Shown: positions 21,913 through 33,580, counted from the first letter of the stretch. The stretch: DNA of 60,000 bases from Cryptomeria japonica (GCF_030272615.1 NC_081409.1:618375255-618435254), one strand, 5' to 3'. The notes: a model not told the origin generated them from the letters alone. Made by a program: numbers and translations.

Positions 21913-24900
21913 ATGGCTTCCTCTTCTGCTCCTAAATTTATTGCAAACCCTAATGTTGTGGAAATTGTAAAACGCCCTGGGCGCGTTTTCAAAATTATTC
22001 CCAAGATAGCTAAGCAAGATGATTCCATTGGTGCATTCTCAAAAATTCCTAAAGGTGTAGCTTATGTTGAAGACCCTAGAATTTATATTCACTGCAATAT
22101 TGAAGAAGTAGGTTCTATGGAAGTGTTAAAGATGTTTAAAACTGTAATTTGTGATGAAAATGGAAATGTCAAACCCGAGCACAAGAATATTGAGACTTTA
22201 GGTTTTGTAGAAATCTTGAACATCCCTGAATTTCTGAAGGAAGAAGTGAGAATTGTCCTAAGTAGGGCACATGGAGAATTTCTTTGGTTAGATTCAGTCT
22301 GCAAATTCACCCGGCAAGCAATTAGGGCAGTGACAGGTTTACCCTCTACTAGCAGTAGACCAGACAAGACAAATAAGGTACCTAACAACACAATCATGAC
22401 CTTAATAGGAGTAACATCTGATAGTAGATCTCTGAGAGTAAATGACATCAAAGATATCAATGTGAGATTCATAAGTATACTTTTTGGTTACAAGACTACA
22501 CATGCAAATCGACTTAACTCAGTTTCTATTCTTTGCATTAAAAGTCCTTATGATATGGTAAATAACAATGCAAAAATAGATTTGTGTGAATCGCTGAAGG
22601 ATGAACTAGTTGATAATTTGAAAAAGATAAAAGGAGACAAGAAAGGGACATTTTGCTTTGGTAATCTTTTGGTATTCCTTATGTTGTATTTTTTAAAACA
22701 AATTCCTGATATTGGACAGAAAGATTTTGGATATGACATATCGGTAGGCAAAAAATTGCAAGAAGCTTTCACCGGCATGGATACTACTAGGGAAAACAAT
22801 ATAATTGAATATTTCAAATCTTTCCAAGCCAAAATGAAAACTTGAGAGAGACTACCACAAAGTATAGTAGACAAATATGATAAGGAAATCTATTTTGTGA
22901 TTAAGAAAGATGAAATATGGATGGAAGCAGTTCTTCCTAGAACTATATGGGTAACTGAAATGGGGTATGAGGTTGATGTGAATATTATTGAGACTTATGC
23001 TAAAGTCCTATTAGAAGCACCTAGAGAACCAATGGAAGAAGTTTTTGGCAGTGTAGAAACATTTGAGAGTGGTGTACAAACAATGAAACAAAGGAAGAGA
23101 AGAGAAAAGTATATAAGAGATGCATCAAAATAGGTAAAGGAAATAAAAGAAAATGTTATGAACCTTACTGGAATAAAGGAAAGTGAACTGGAACGATTGC
23201 AACTGGAGGCACATATCTCACCGGTTGGCACATCATCTGACAGTGAGATACTTGTTGAATTTAAGAGAGTTGATAGGAAGAGAAAACCTTCATCGGTATC
23301 CTCTCCTCCACCCAATAAAACAAGAACTCTAAGAGAGAAGCAACAAGAAGTAAGACAACTGGCAAAGAAGTTAACACCCAAGAAGAAACAGAAACAAGTT
23401 ATACCACCTTTGGATAATTTACTAAATGAAATCACTGAGGATGATAACTTGGGAAATGTGAGCAAGTTGTATAACACATTCATTGATTTAGAAAAGGAAA
23501 GCGTTGAAAATAGTATTATTCTACATTTGGAAATTTCCAAGAAAGTGTTAATTGAAGTTACCAAATGATCTATACAGAAGGTTAGATACAAAGAGGATTG
23601 CAGTAACGGAGTTGGACAAGAAACTTACGGTTGAAAAACTTCTAGCTGTACATCCAGTTAACTCTAAAGAGGAGATTGATGAATTAATTTGTGAAGCTAA
23701 CATATCAGTTTCTGCTAGTGGTCACTGGCAAGTGAGCTTAATGGTTGGTAGAGTTAATGAAATTGTAGAGGAAATAGCTGACAAATGGGATATCTTTTTT
23801 GTAGAAAAGGAAACATAGGAAGAATTAAACTGACCTAAGAAAATATTCAAAGTATATCAGAAGGACAAGAACAAAGGGAAAGGTAAAGTTGGTGGAATAC
23901 CAAACATCAAAAAAACTGACAACTTACCACCACCCTTGGATACAACATCGGTACATATTGAAGATACACCAACTACTGAAAAATGTGGACATAACACATG
24001 ATGACACTAACCCTGAATCAGAAATTCTATTCACCATGATTGTTGATACTCAGTAAGTGGATATTATTATGGACAAGGACAACACAGAGGTACAGGATGA
24101 TATTGCTGGTAGTGGAAACATTGCTGAGAAACTGACATAAAATGTTGAGGTTGAAATACATACAGAGCATACAGAGCAACCTTTGGACAGTGGAATGAAT
24201 ACTGGTAGTTTAGATGCTGGCACTGAGAAACCGATAGAGATAGAGATACTGACAGCTGATAACATAGAGAAACCAATAGAGAAACCAACAGAGGCACAAG
24301 TACACATTAAGATAGTAAAACCGGTAATCACTGAGAAACCCAAACCACTACAGGTTGAAACACAAACTTAGATTGATCCTCTGGAGGTTGATACAAGCAA
24401 ATTGGTAACAAATACTTGAAGCACTGAAATAATAAAGGCAGTTGGTCAGACATCTGAATTTAGACCTACTAATGTCACAGAGGTACTTCTGGACTCTATC
24501 AAGAAGATAACTGATTGTAATGCATTGGCCTACAAGGCAATTGATGATACAATACCTATACTTAAGATGATTGCACCAAAATGTAATGTAGATAATGTAA
24601 AGGATTCCTTAGGTCAGTTAGACACATTGTCTAAATTTATTGTTGGAAATGTAATAACAGTTGATAAGGTAAATGAGGATACATTCAAAGAGAAAATGGA
24701 AAAAGAAAAGGAAAAATTATTTGAGGAGACAATAAAGAAGTGCACTGAACATATTAGCACACTTTTACCGGCACTGAATACAACAATTTTGGAGTATAAG
24801 GAACTGTACAGAGAAACATGCAAGCCACATTTGTTGACCCAAGACATTGAAAAAGAAATAGGCAGAGTACAAAAGGAAATTTATGATATAGCTGATAACA

Positions 24901-25181
24901 TTATTGGTTCATCCGAACCTATATCAGTTATTGAGCAAGAAATAGTAGGAATTGAGGAAAAGTTGGAGAAATTTGAGAAGGAAAAAGAAAGGATCAAGGC
25001 AAATACCAGAGAGCTGAAGTATAAACTTAGTCCTAAACAGGATAACCTTATCTCTCTGAGAAATGAGATCTCTAAGGCATTAATTCAAGGAGAAAGATCA
25101 GCGAAGGAGCATATGTATCATCTCACCAGCATGATCCAACGAACTGAGGCAACCATGAATGATAGCAACAGATTCATGTAG
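21913..25181 (+). pseudogene. Element E second ORF: long unknown protein (~1,090 codons, decayed)
   Basis: The frame starts at an ATG in good context (AAATGGCTTCC). It is open for 310 codons to TGA at 22843-22845, continues in the same frame to TAG at 23131-23133 and on to 23568, then shifts frame near 23560 and again near 23820-24180 before ending at TAG 25179-25181. Residues 1-310 look globular and mostly helical, with FTRQAIRAVTGLP and NLLVFLMLYFLKQI as the clearest blocks. Next comes a strongly basic stretch (RKRKPSSVSSPP, KKLTPKKKQKQ) that could be a nuclear localisation signal, then another helical part (NEIVEEIADKWDIF), a Thr/Pro/Glu linker with repeated EKP, and a C-terminal coiled coil (QEIVGIEEKLEKFEKEKE). 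No catalytic motif of protease, integrase or RT is present. I do not recognise the family; an origin as captured host or envelope-like sequence is possible. Confidence 0.75.
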
Positions 25182-25289
25182 AGTTTAAATTTGGTTTTGG
25201 CTGATATATTTCAGATTGTAACCAACGGGTTACAAACTTTAAGGTGAAATTTTGCACTCGTTTGACAATTTTTGACAACCTTTGTCATT

Positions 25290-25449
25290 GATGTCAAAGG
25301 GGGAGTAGTGGACAGAGAAAAATGGCTATTCAGAGGAGATCATTTACTCAGGGGAGCACATATTTTTGGTATATTTTTGGTCTTCACTTTTTGGAAACAG
25401 TTTTTGGATTTCTCTCATGAGTGTTGCAATCAACGCCAAAGGGAGAGAT
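25290..25449 (+). promoter_or_regulatory. Polypurine tracts of element E
   Basis: GATGTCAAAGGGGGAG at 25290-25305 and CCAAAGGGAGAGA ending just before the 3' LTR at 25450 match the two polypurine positions of elements A and B. The last tract would prime plus-strand synthesis. Confidence 0.75.
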
Positions 25450-26248
25450 TGTTGGCATTCTACACTCTAGTGAGAAATGATGGTGTTGTCATTGATGGCA
25501 ACCTACTGGTAACCTTGTGGCATTCATCTGGCAAACCACTGGCAGGCACCGACACCAGCACACACTTCACCAACAATGACAACAATGCATACTGGTACCC
25601 CAGCTGACAGGAATAAACTTTTGTTTATTGTATTTAATTGTAAATATCTTTTTGTAAAACCGACATGGCATATTGTAATAGACTCATATATGCATGAGAT
25701 CTTGTAAATCATTTTGATATAGGAGATGAGATAGTAATGAGCGAATAATAAGGAAGATATATGTGAATGCATAGGACAAATTTAATATAAGGTTTATGGT
25801 TATAGTATGAGATTAAACCGGTATTGAACCTGGCATAGTTGATGCTGATTTGAAGTAGTACATTGTATTGGATTCACATAATCAATTTTGTAAGTCAGTG
25901 AGACTTCTATTTTGTAGATTGAGTCTAGTGAGCTCTAGGCGGTTGGCCTTCTCGCATATGTAGGCCCCTCATTGTAAGTAATATTTATTCATTGGCTAGT
26001 GAGTGAATATTGTGGGTCACAAATCCCACTGAGGTTTTTCCCACACTAGGTTTCCTCGTTAAACATTTTGTGTTATTGTGTGTTTTCTATATTATCTTTA
26101 TCGTTCCTGTTTAATGCATTAATTCTTATTTATCGGTACACTATTTTGGAATGCAAAATACTTAATAAGCTTAAATATTCTATAAACTAGTTAGATACTG
26201 ATTCACCCCCCCCTCTCAATATGTTTGGGACTATCATTGATCCTAACA
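25450..26248 (+). repeat. Element E 3' LTR
   Basis: Starts TGTTGGCATTCTACACTC and ends TCCTAACA. It matches the 5' LTR along its whole length with scattered substitutions and a C run of 8 (26206-26213) instead of 13. Confidence 0.92.
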
Positions 26249-26253
26249 AAAAG
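26249..26253. repeat. Target-site duplication of element E, right copy
   Basis: AAAAG, identical to 19617-19621. Confidence 0.85.
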
Positions 26254-26618
26254 GGATCATGTAATATAGCTCATCTTGCCTAAGAGGGATGATAGACACT
26301 AATGGATGATAGAGATCGAAGGGCCAAGATGAAATTGAAACAATCTCCAAGCTCAAGGTAATTAATACCACCGCCTCTATAGCAATTACTCGCTATCACG
26401 GTAAGGAAAGTCACATCAACACCACAAGTATGTCACCAATTTGGTACTAATCAAGGGGTGTTGCTATCAAAAGATGTTTTGAAAAGGTATCGACTGCCTC
26501 TAAAATATGACAAAAAGCCATAGATAAATAGGTCTAAATCATAGCTATAAAATACATATAGAATATAGAATAAATTAATATATTATTCTAACTCTTAAAG
26601 CACCATAATCTCTTATTC
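26254..26618 (-). pseudogene. Upstream part of the frame split by element E
   Basis: On the minus strand, 26400-26254 has a coding-like frame (EAVVLITLSLEIVS, RQDELYYMIPF) that runs in phase into 19598-18904 once E is disregarded. Further upstream, to about 26530, stops increase. The remainder of the segment is AT-rich and shows nothing. Confidence 0.35.
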
Positions 26619-26629
26619 CTATTGGTGTA

Positions 26630-26667
<38 letters not shown>

Positions 26668-26727
26668 TTATTTATAATTATTTATATATATGCGTGTCTA
26701 TATAAATATGCATATGTATACCAATAG
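26619..26727. repeat. Short AT-rich hairpin with 12-bp inverted ends
   Basis: CTATTGGTGTAC (26619-26630) and GTATACCAATAG (26716-26727) are inverted repeats with one mismatch around a (TA)n microsatellite and AT-rich core. It may be a tiny MITE, or the 3' tail of the minus-strand LINE with chance symmetry. Confidence 0.45.
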
Positions 26728-27075
26728 ATGTAAAATCTTATAAGGCTCTAAGAGGAGATGTAAAGAAGATATATGAAAATAAGCTTTCCTCGAAAAAGAC
26801 CAGAGAACCATAAATATATACTGAGAGCTTAGAGACAGGCTCACTAAACTACTCTAACTTAGAGTGATGATAGGAACACTTCCTTCCATCTTCGATCTAG
26901 GATTAGCTCCCTAAGGTAGCAAAGACTCACCTCCTTTAGAAGAAGGGGAAGGCCGCATTTTAGAAAAAAAAGAAAAAGAAAGAAGATCCTGAGGGGGACC
27001 CCAAGCCAAGCTAAACAAGACTAGAAGCCTGGGATAACCAACCAATTAGCTAAAACAGAGGAGGAGGACTCCCTC

Positions 27076-30000
27076 CTAACTAATGAACTGCCCATCAGCT
27101 CCTGTATTAGCTAATTCATCCACCCTAGAGTTTCCTTCTCTATAGATATGGTTGAAGGTCATTTTCTTGAAATCATTAAGGAGACCTAGAGCTCTAGACA
27201 AGAGTGCATTCAGCTTCCAATAAGGCAGAGAACCTTTTCTAAGGCCATTGATAATAATGGCTGAGTCTCTTTCAATGGCCAGCTTGCGAATACCCCTATT
27301 TTGACAAAGGAGACCTTCAATTAGGGCTAAGATTTCAGCTTTATTATTGGATTCAAACCCTATAGGATTTTCTAGCCTAGCCAGTTCCCTCCCACCCTCA
27401 TCATGTAGACAACCTCCAATACCTGTAGGACCTAGGTTGCCTCGAGAAGCTCCATCAAAGTTTGGCTTGACCCAACCCATTTTTGGGGCTCTTCACTTCT
27501 AGGCCTTTCTCAATTCCTATTTGTTAGAGTTGATATATCCAACAAAGGGAGGGATCCTCAAACCAAACCACCACCCCCTCATCTTCTCATCCCAGTAGGT
27601 CATCTTTGAGAGATTACTAGGAAATTTAGAAGTTCTACTATTTAGAGTCTCCACAATTGAGGCTTTTATTTTAATCACTAGAAGGGTCCACCCCATCTTC
27701 TCCTCCTTAAAGAGTCTCCTATTGTGTTCCTTCCAGAGTTCCTAGATAACCAAAAAAGGGGTTAGGTTCCATAGCCCACCATATAGGGAGTTCTTGAAAA
27801 GGATTGGCCATGCCTGAAACATCCCAAGGATGGTATTGGGAAACGCTGAGTACCACCCTAATTTGTTGTACAACCATAGCCAACACTTAAAGGCATAATT
27901 ACAATTGAGAAGGATGTGGTCTTTATCTTCTTCGGCCTCTTCACATAAAGGACATTTGCTAGGGCCTTCATAGACCATCTTTTGAAATCTATTTGCTGTT
28001 AAAATCTTATTCTAGAGAGAAAACCATGAGAACAATTCTAGCTTTGGTAAACACATCTTGTCCCAACATAAGGCTAAAGGTACAGAAGTGGAAGAGAAGA
28101 GCTATTGAGTCAGGAGGAGATTATAACCATCTTTTGAGGTATATTCTCCCGATTTCGATCCATCCAATACAAGAGTATCTGACCCTAAGTTGAAAGTGAC
28201 CATCCTCTTATTAAGGATGTATCGAAGCAACAATTTCTCCCTTGCAGGGATGTCCACCTAATCAAGGGATCTCCAAGACCGTCCCTTGGCTAAGTCTCTG
28301 TCAGAAGGCGTGATGTAATACTTAACATACGTACCCCCAAAAAATTCTAGCACTACTCTTGATGATTCCAAGTTAACTATTTGTTGAAGGAATGGGAAAC
28401 CTTCCCAAGAGTCGGACCAGAAAATGGCTTTATCCCCCTTGCCCATATTCTTATGATAATTTGTCTAAGATTATTTTCCTACAATCCAACATAAAGTTCC
28501 AAATATGCGAGCCTCTCGGGGGGGAGGAGTCCCTGAAGAGGCTCATATGGTCTCTACCTCGGAGATATTTATGGTAAAGGATTTGGACCCACTTAAGATG
28601 AGGAGATCTAAAAATTCTCCATACTAATTTGGCTCCTAACGCCCTACTTTGAACCTTAATATTTTTAATCCCAATACCCCCTACCAACTTGGGCCTATAG
28701 ATCTTATCCCATGCCATAAGGGAGATTCGTTTCTTCTCTTCCGCCCCTTGCCACAAGAAATATCTTAGATATCTGTTTAGCATTTCCTTTTTGGACTAGG
28801 GCAGGTTAAAACATGATAGCTGATAGATGGGCATAGCAGCCAAAACTGATTTGACCAGAGTAGCTCTACCCACAGAGGATAGCCACTTACCCTTCCAAGT
28901 TGCTACCCTGCTTCTAATCATATCTACTACTCCATCCCACAGATTTGATGACCCAAAGCTCTTATCCAGAGGCAAACCTAGATACTTACAGAGGAGACTT
29001 CCTAGATTGAAATTCAAAATTCAACATATGTCTTTTTTTAAGCTTAGCTTAGTGTTGAAAAACATGACTTCAAATTTAGTTGGATTGATTTCCTGACTTG
29101 AGGCCTTAGAGTAAGAGTCCAATATTTTCTTAAAAGATTGAGCCTCACCTAAATCACTAAGCCCATATAACATAGTGTCATCCATAAATTGTTGATGCAT
29201 TATAGGGTCAAGGTTGCTAGTAATTCTAATTCCCTCAATTTGATTGATCTCCCTAGCTCTAGAAATCGATGTCCCTAAGGATTCTTCGATAATGATGAAG
29301 AGAAAAGGGGATAAAGGATCTCCCTACCTTAAACCCCTTAAGGAGATAAAAAAACCTTCAGGGGTACCGTTGACCAACATCTAGAATTTAGGTGTAGAGA
29401 TGCATTCAAAAATCAAGTTAATCCACGCAAAGGGGAATCCAAAAGCTTCTAAGCACCTACATAAAAATCTCCAATTCACCTTGTCATATGCTTTCCTAAT
29501 GTTTAACTTTAAGAGCACACTAGGAGTTCCATTCTTCTGGATAGAGTGGATAGCCTCCTGAGCTATAATAACCCCATCGTAAATAGATCTTCCTGGAACA
29601 AATCCTATATGTTCCTCACTGATCAGTAGGGGAAGGAGTTTCTGAAGCCTATTTGCTAGAGTTTTAGAAAAAAGCTTATAGATAGTATTGCACAAGGCTA
29701 TTGGTCGAAACTCATCAAAATGCTCCAGTTTATCTGGTTTTGGGATAAGGGCCAAGAAAGTGTTATTGATTTCCTTGAGGATATTACCTAAGTTCCTCAT
29801 ATCTTCAAGAGTTGTTGTCACTTCTTCACCTAAGAAGGGCTCGGAAAGCCATCCGGCCCAGGGGATTTGTCTGGTCTCATCTGCATAAGAGTTGCTTCTA
29901 CTTCTGCTAAAGAAAATTTAGTAGTCACAGAATCAGTTTGGTCCTTACTGAGAAGCTTTGGTATACACTTAATAAACTTGTCCTAGACAGAGCCATGAGA

Positions 30001-31222
30001 GCTCCAGTCGAAGTTGAGAATAAGAGAAAAGAAATCTACAGCTTCTTTCACAATGGATTTAGGGTTATCCACCTCAGAGCCATCACTCCACTTAATCTTG
30101 GAGACATGGTTAATGACTCTTCTCATCCTCACACTATTGTGGAATAATTTGATGTTCTTGTCACCCTCCTCCAGTCAAGTCTCTCTAGATTTTTGTTTCC
30201 AAAAGACTTCTTCTTAAGCAAGAATAGATTCATGATCTGCAAGGAGTTTCTTTTCTCTCAGAAACAAGGCCTCATCCATCCCATGTCTCATCACTTCCTC
30301 ATTAACATCTGCCAACTCAGCTTCCTTGTGGGCCTTATTGTAAAATATATTGCCAAAGTGCTCCTTATTCCAATGGATGAGATTTTTCTTAATAATCTTA
30401 AGTTTGCTAACAACCTTGTAGATATCAGACCCTAAAAGTTTGACTGCATTCCACCATTCCTTTAGAAGCTTAAGGATATTTTCATCCTTTAGACATATAT
30501 TCTCGAATTTGAAAGGGTATCTTTTAGGGCCAACCTCACCCTGAATGCCAAGTTGAATAGGGAAGTGATCTAATCCTGAGAAAGGAAGAATAGAGGCTTC
30601 CAATGTATAGGGAAAGTTAATTAGACTACCCAATACAAAGAATCTATCAAGTTTCTTTGTAATGTTGCTGAAACCTAACCTTCGGTTATTCCAAGTAAAG
30701 GCTTCCTTTACCATATTGATCTATATCATGCCACAATGATGGATCCAATCTGCAAAGTCAAGAGAAGCACGATAATTTATACCTAAACCTCCTTGCTTCT
30801 AATGATGATGCAAAGTTGCATTAAAGTCCCCTCCTAAAATGCATAACTGATTAAGGGTGCCCGTGAGATTCTCAATTTCCTCTCATACTCTCTTTTTATC
30901 CTCATTAAGGATTGGCCTATACACATTAATAATGACAAAAAATAGATCATTTTTCAAGCTAGTAACCCTCTCACTCATCCAGTTGTTATGTGACTCCATA
31001 AGTGAGAAGATGATATTGCATGGGTCCCAAATTATAGCAAGTCCTCTCGAGGCCCCATTGGTTGGAGCCTAATCACTTTCTCAAGGAGGCTAAATACTCA
31101 TTCCCTAATTTGGTCTCCTGTAACAAAGCTAATTCTGGACTGTAAGAGGATAGGCATCACTTGACTATCCTTTGTTTGTTAGGGGCATTTAAGCCCCTAA
31201 AATTCCATGAAACTACTTTCAT
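27076..31222 (-). pseudogene. LINE 2 ORF2: endonuclease, reverse transcriptase, RNase H (decayed)
   Basis: ORF2 opens at ATG 31222-31220 with MKVVSWNFRGLNAPN and, after a stop, LLQETK, the start of an endonuclease domain; its C-terminal SGLDHFPIQL follows near 30570. The reverse transcriptase is open at 29821-29381 (RPIALCNTIYKLFSK, GRSIYDGVIIAQEA, RKAYDKVNW), passes a stop, and has the active-site motif FMDD near 29185. Thumb-like sequence follows at 29017-28451 (KYLGLPLDKSF, WKGKWLSSVGR). A zinc-binding stretch lies at 27978-27900 (CPLCEEAEEDKDH). The RNase H (27480-27076) keeps its four acidic positions in FDGAS, NKAEILAL, ERDSA and RVDELAN. Length and order are those of plant L1 ORF2 proteins with RNase H. 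Several stops and frameshifts make this copy inactive. Confidence 0.9.
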
Positions 31223-31358
31223 GATTCCTTGGGAAGGAACTTCCCCTTCCGTGCATGAAATATGTTCATGAGTTTAACCTGACTTTCCGCATTACCATCA
31301 TTAGCTCTTAGCTCTAATAAGGATTTCCTACCTCTCTTTTTGTAGAGCTTGGCACAAT

Positions 31359-31550
31359 CTATAGTAAATTTTTCATTTGCCCAAAGTTCGATTCCCAAGG
31401 ATATTTTTCCTTGTTGTCTAAATCTAAAAAAAATTCCTCCATATATGAGACCACAAGGGGGGAAGAAAAGCCCAAAATCTCTTTTCTAAGCACATTTTTC
31501 TGAAGATCAAGCTCATCCTTGTCTATTATTTCATTCAATAGTTTCTCCAT
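31359..31550 (-). pseudogene. Short frame between LINE 2 ORF1 and ORF2
   Basis: A 63-codon frame (MEKLLNEIIDKDELDL...) lies between the ORF1 stop and the ORF2 start. It is acidic and charged, with no known motif. It may be the displaced C-terminus of ORF1 after a frameshift, or untranslated spacer. Confidence 0.35.
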
Positions 31551-31569
31551 AATTTGCTCAGTAACTAAG

Positions 31570-32937
31570 TCACATAAATAGTTTATAATGCAATTTTTCC
31601 TCTTCCTCTTTGCGGGCTTGATCCTCCTCTTGATCAGCCCATTTTGATCTAATGGGGCCTTCCCTTAGATGGGGAGAGCCATTAGAATTGCTCTGACCAT
31701 CCACACTAGTAACCTGATCAGAGGAAAGAGGAAGGGCTTCCTTCTCCCCACCCTTCCCATCCTTAGAAGGTGGAGAAAGTTCTCCTTTCTTGACATGGGA
31801 TATCTTTGGATCAGCAGTCATGCCTAGCTTATCCAATGACATTTCCTTAAGGGTGTGAAGAGAAGAGGGGGTCAACCGATCATCCCAGCTTTGGTCTGCT
31901 ATAATTTCCCCCTCTTCTACCTCCTCAGGTTGCCTAGTCGACAAAGAGACTTCCTTGATCACAAACCTTCCTTGCTCCATATTGAAATTGATGTCTACCT
32001 TAGGAATTGTTCTAGGTTTTGGTGGAGAAGAGGGGAATTCTAAGATCAGATTGGGAGCTAGGTCTAAATTCAAAAACCCTTTATAAAATTCAGGGTAGAT
32101 AAGTAAAGATGACACCCTTGTTCTAATTTCAATGGGCCTTAAAGATTTAACACTAATATCCATGTTAATTATCATTACATAGTTTGAATATTTCCTATTT
32201 TTATCACCAATCTCTACAAATTTACCCAAGTGATTACCTATTTTCCTAATAATTTCTATGTCCATTAATTCTACTGGTAGGTAAGGAATCATAACTAGTC
32301 TATCTACCTTACAAGATTTCAGTTTGTTTGGGTTAAAATCTGATTGCCATTCTAGAAAAATAAAATCAAAACCTTTGAAAGTTGGAGATTTACTTGTTAA
32401 GAATTCCTCCTTATTCATCAAATTTCCACAATCAATATACAAATAACCCTCATTCAAGATAGCTATACTTACTATCCATTTAAAGGAGGACTTGAACCAG
32501 TCTGCAATAGCCTCTGATGGAATTCCAAGTCCCCACCATCTAGTGAAAACCCCAAAAGCCTTGCAAGAATGTTGAATCCTCTTAACCAAATTGTCATTAA
32601 TCTCCAAAATATTTGCCAAATCTGAATTAGGGCTCATATTTGTGACCGGCTCAACCCTTGAGGGTTTGGAAGGCATCAAAAATTGCTTTCCCTCACCCTC
32701 AAAAGCCCTAGGTTTGGTTTGAATACCAACCAACATTCTGTAAACCTTATTTCCTCTGCTTCTAACATTATCGAAAAGAGATCTGACCTGAGGAGCTGGT
32801 TTTATGAAACCTTCATCAAGATTCTACAAATGGTTAAACCTATTGGAGATGAACGTCGTAGTGCCTCCTTGGCAGAGGTTGTTTATTTTACTCTACTCGC
32901 CAATTCTAGCCATCGGAGGGTTTTTCATAGCTGCCAT
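31570..32937 (-). pseudogene. LINE 2 ORF1, DUF4283-type gag-like protein (decayed)
   Basis: Starting from an ATG at 32937 the frame runs to TGA at 31572-31570 with two early TAG stops before 32736; from there 388 codons are open. The N-terminal half has the pattern of a plant L1 DUF4283 domain (RWWGLGIPSEAIADWFKSSF, FIFLEWQSDFNPNK, VMIPYLPVELMD). No zinc knuckle is visible. The C-terminal third is rich in Pro, Ser, Glu and Lys and looks disordered. The product would be the RNA-binding chaperone of the LINE particle. The start is chosen because the upstream frame is in phase and coding-like (GTTTFISNRFNHL). Confidence 0.75.
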
Positions 32938-33390
32938 GCGAATCCTCCTAAGTTTCACCACTTGGCATTTTGAATTAGCCTGAGGCAGGGGAGCCCTATT
33001 ACCCAGCTTGCAGACCATGGGTGCACATTTGGTTCATTCAAAGAACCACCTCTGTTGATCAAGATCTAGAGATTTTCGCAAAGGGAATCGTGATGACAAA
33101 TTTGCTCGGCTCATTTGCTTCATTTTTTTGCATGTATCAATATTTATTATTATAAATATTAGTACTATATTATTAATTTATTTATTTTTATATTATATAT
33201 ATGTTTATTTATCTACTCATTTTTTGAATAGACTTAGAATTTGTTAAATATTTGTCTAGTGGATGTGAAATAAATTTGATAAGAAAATTTAAACATTCTA
33301 AATATTATTTTAAGATACCTAAAAAATCTCCTAAAAAATATTCATTCAAAAAGTGGATCCCGAAAACTGCCAATAAGATGTAAAATTTCC

Positions 33391-33580
33391 AAGCCAATTA
33401 GATTGGAGATAAATAATTTCTATAATTTAGAAACTTAAAAATCATGCATCTTAACTTTATAAAAATTTAAAAACATATATCAAAGCAAAAAAATTAAATT
33501 TTTAAGCCAATTAGATTGGAGATAAATAATTTCTATAATTTAGAAACTTAAAAATCATGCATCTTAACTTTATAAAATAA
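33391..33580. repeat. Tandem duplication, about 75 bp with 113-bp offset
   Basis: AAGCCAATTAGATTGGAGAT and the following 55 bases at 33391 recur without visible change at 33504, ending in CTTTATAAAA in both. The near identity marks it as recent. Confidence 0.85.

Larger units (their letters stand above)
19622..26248 (+). mobile_element. Element E: non-autonomous LTR retrotransposon with gag and a long unknown ORF
   Basis: Two LTRs of 802 and 799 bp (TGTTGGCATTC...CTAACA) enclose a Met-tRNA primer site, a gag-like ORF with zinc knuckles, a long unknown ORF and a polypurine tract; the whole 6,627 bp is flanked by the 5-bp duplication AAAAG. No protease, integrase, RT or RNase H motif is present between gag and the 3' LTR, so it depends on another element for copying. 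The LTR end (GATTCACCCCC...CTAACA), primer site and polypurine region (GTTGC.ATCA..GCCAAAGG then GATTGTTGGC) match those of Copia elements A and B, which points to such elements as the source of the missing proteins. It resembles non-autonomous elements that keep only gag, but carries in addition about 3.3 kb of extra coding sequence. Confidence 0.92.
26730..33060 (-). mobile_element. L1-type LINE with RNase H (LINE 2), minus strand
   Basis: A near full-length non-LTR retrotransposon reads from about 33060 down to about 26730: 5' UTR, ORF1 (32937-31570), ORF2 with endonuclease, reverse transcriptase, zinc-binding region and RNase H (31222-27076), then a 3' UTR of about 330 bp ending near AGAGCCTTATAAGATTTTAC. 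The ends are approximate, because no clear poly(A) or target-site duplication could be found; the (TA)n next to the 3' end may have replaced the tail. Both ORFs contain stops and frameshifts. The C-terminal RNase H and the QETK endonuclease motif distinguish it from LINE 1. Confidence 0.85.

Noticed and set aside
21913-22845. Second ORF of E as a normal host gene
   Set aside because: It lies inside perfectly bounded LTR element E together with gag and polypurine tract, and decays in the same manner.
26940-26985. A-rich run as the poly(A) tail of LINE 2
   Set aside because: The run is of A on the plus strand, while the tail of a minus-strand element would appear as T on the plus strand.
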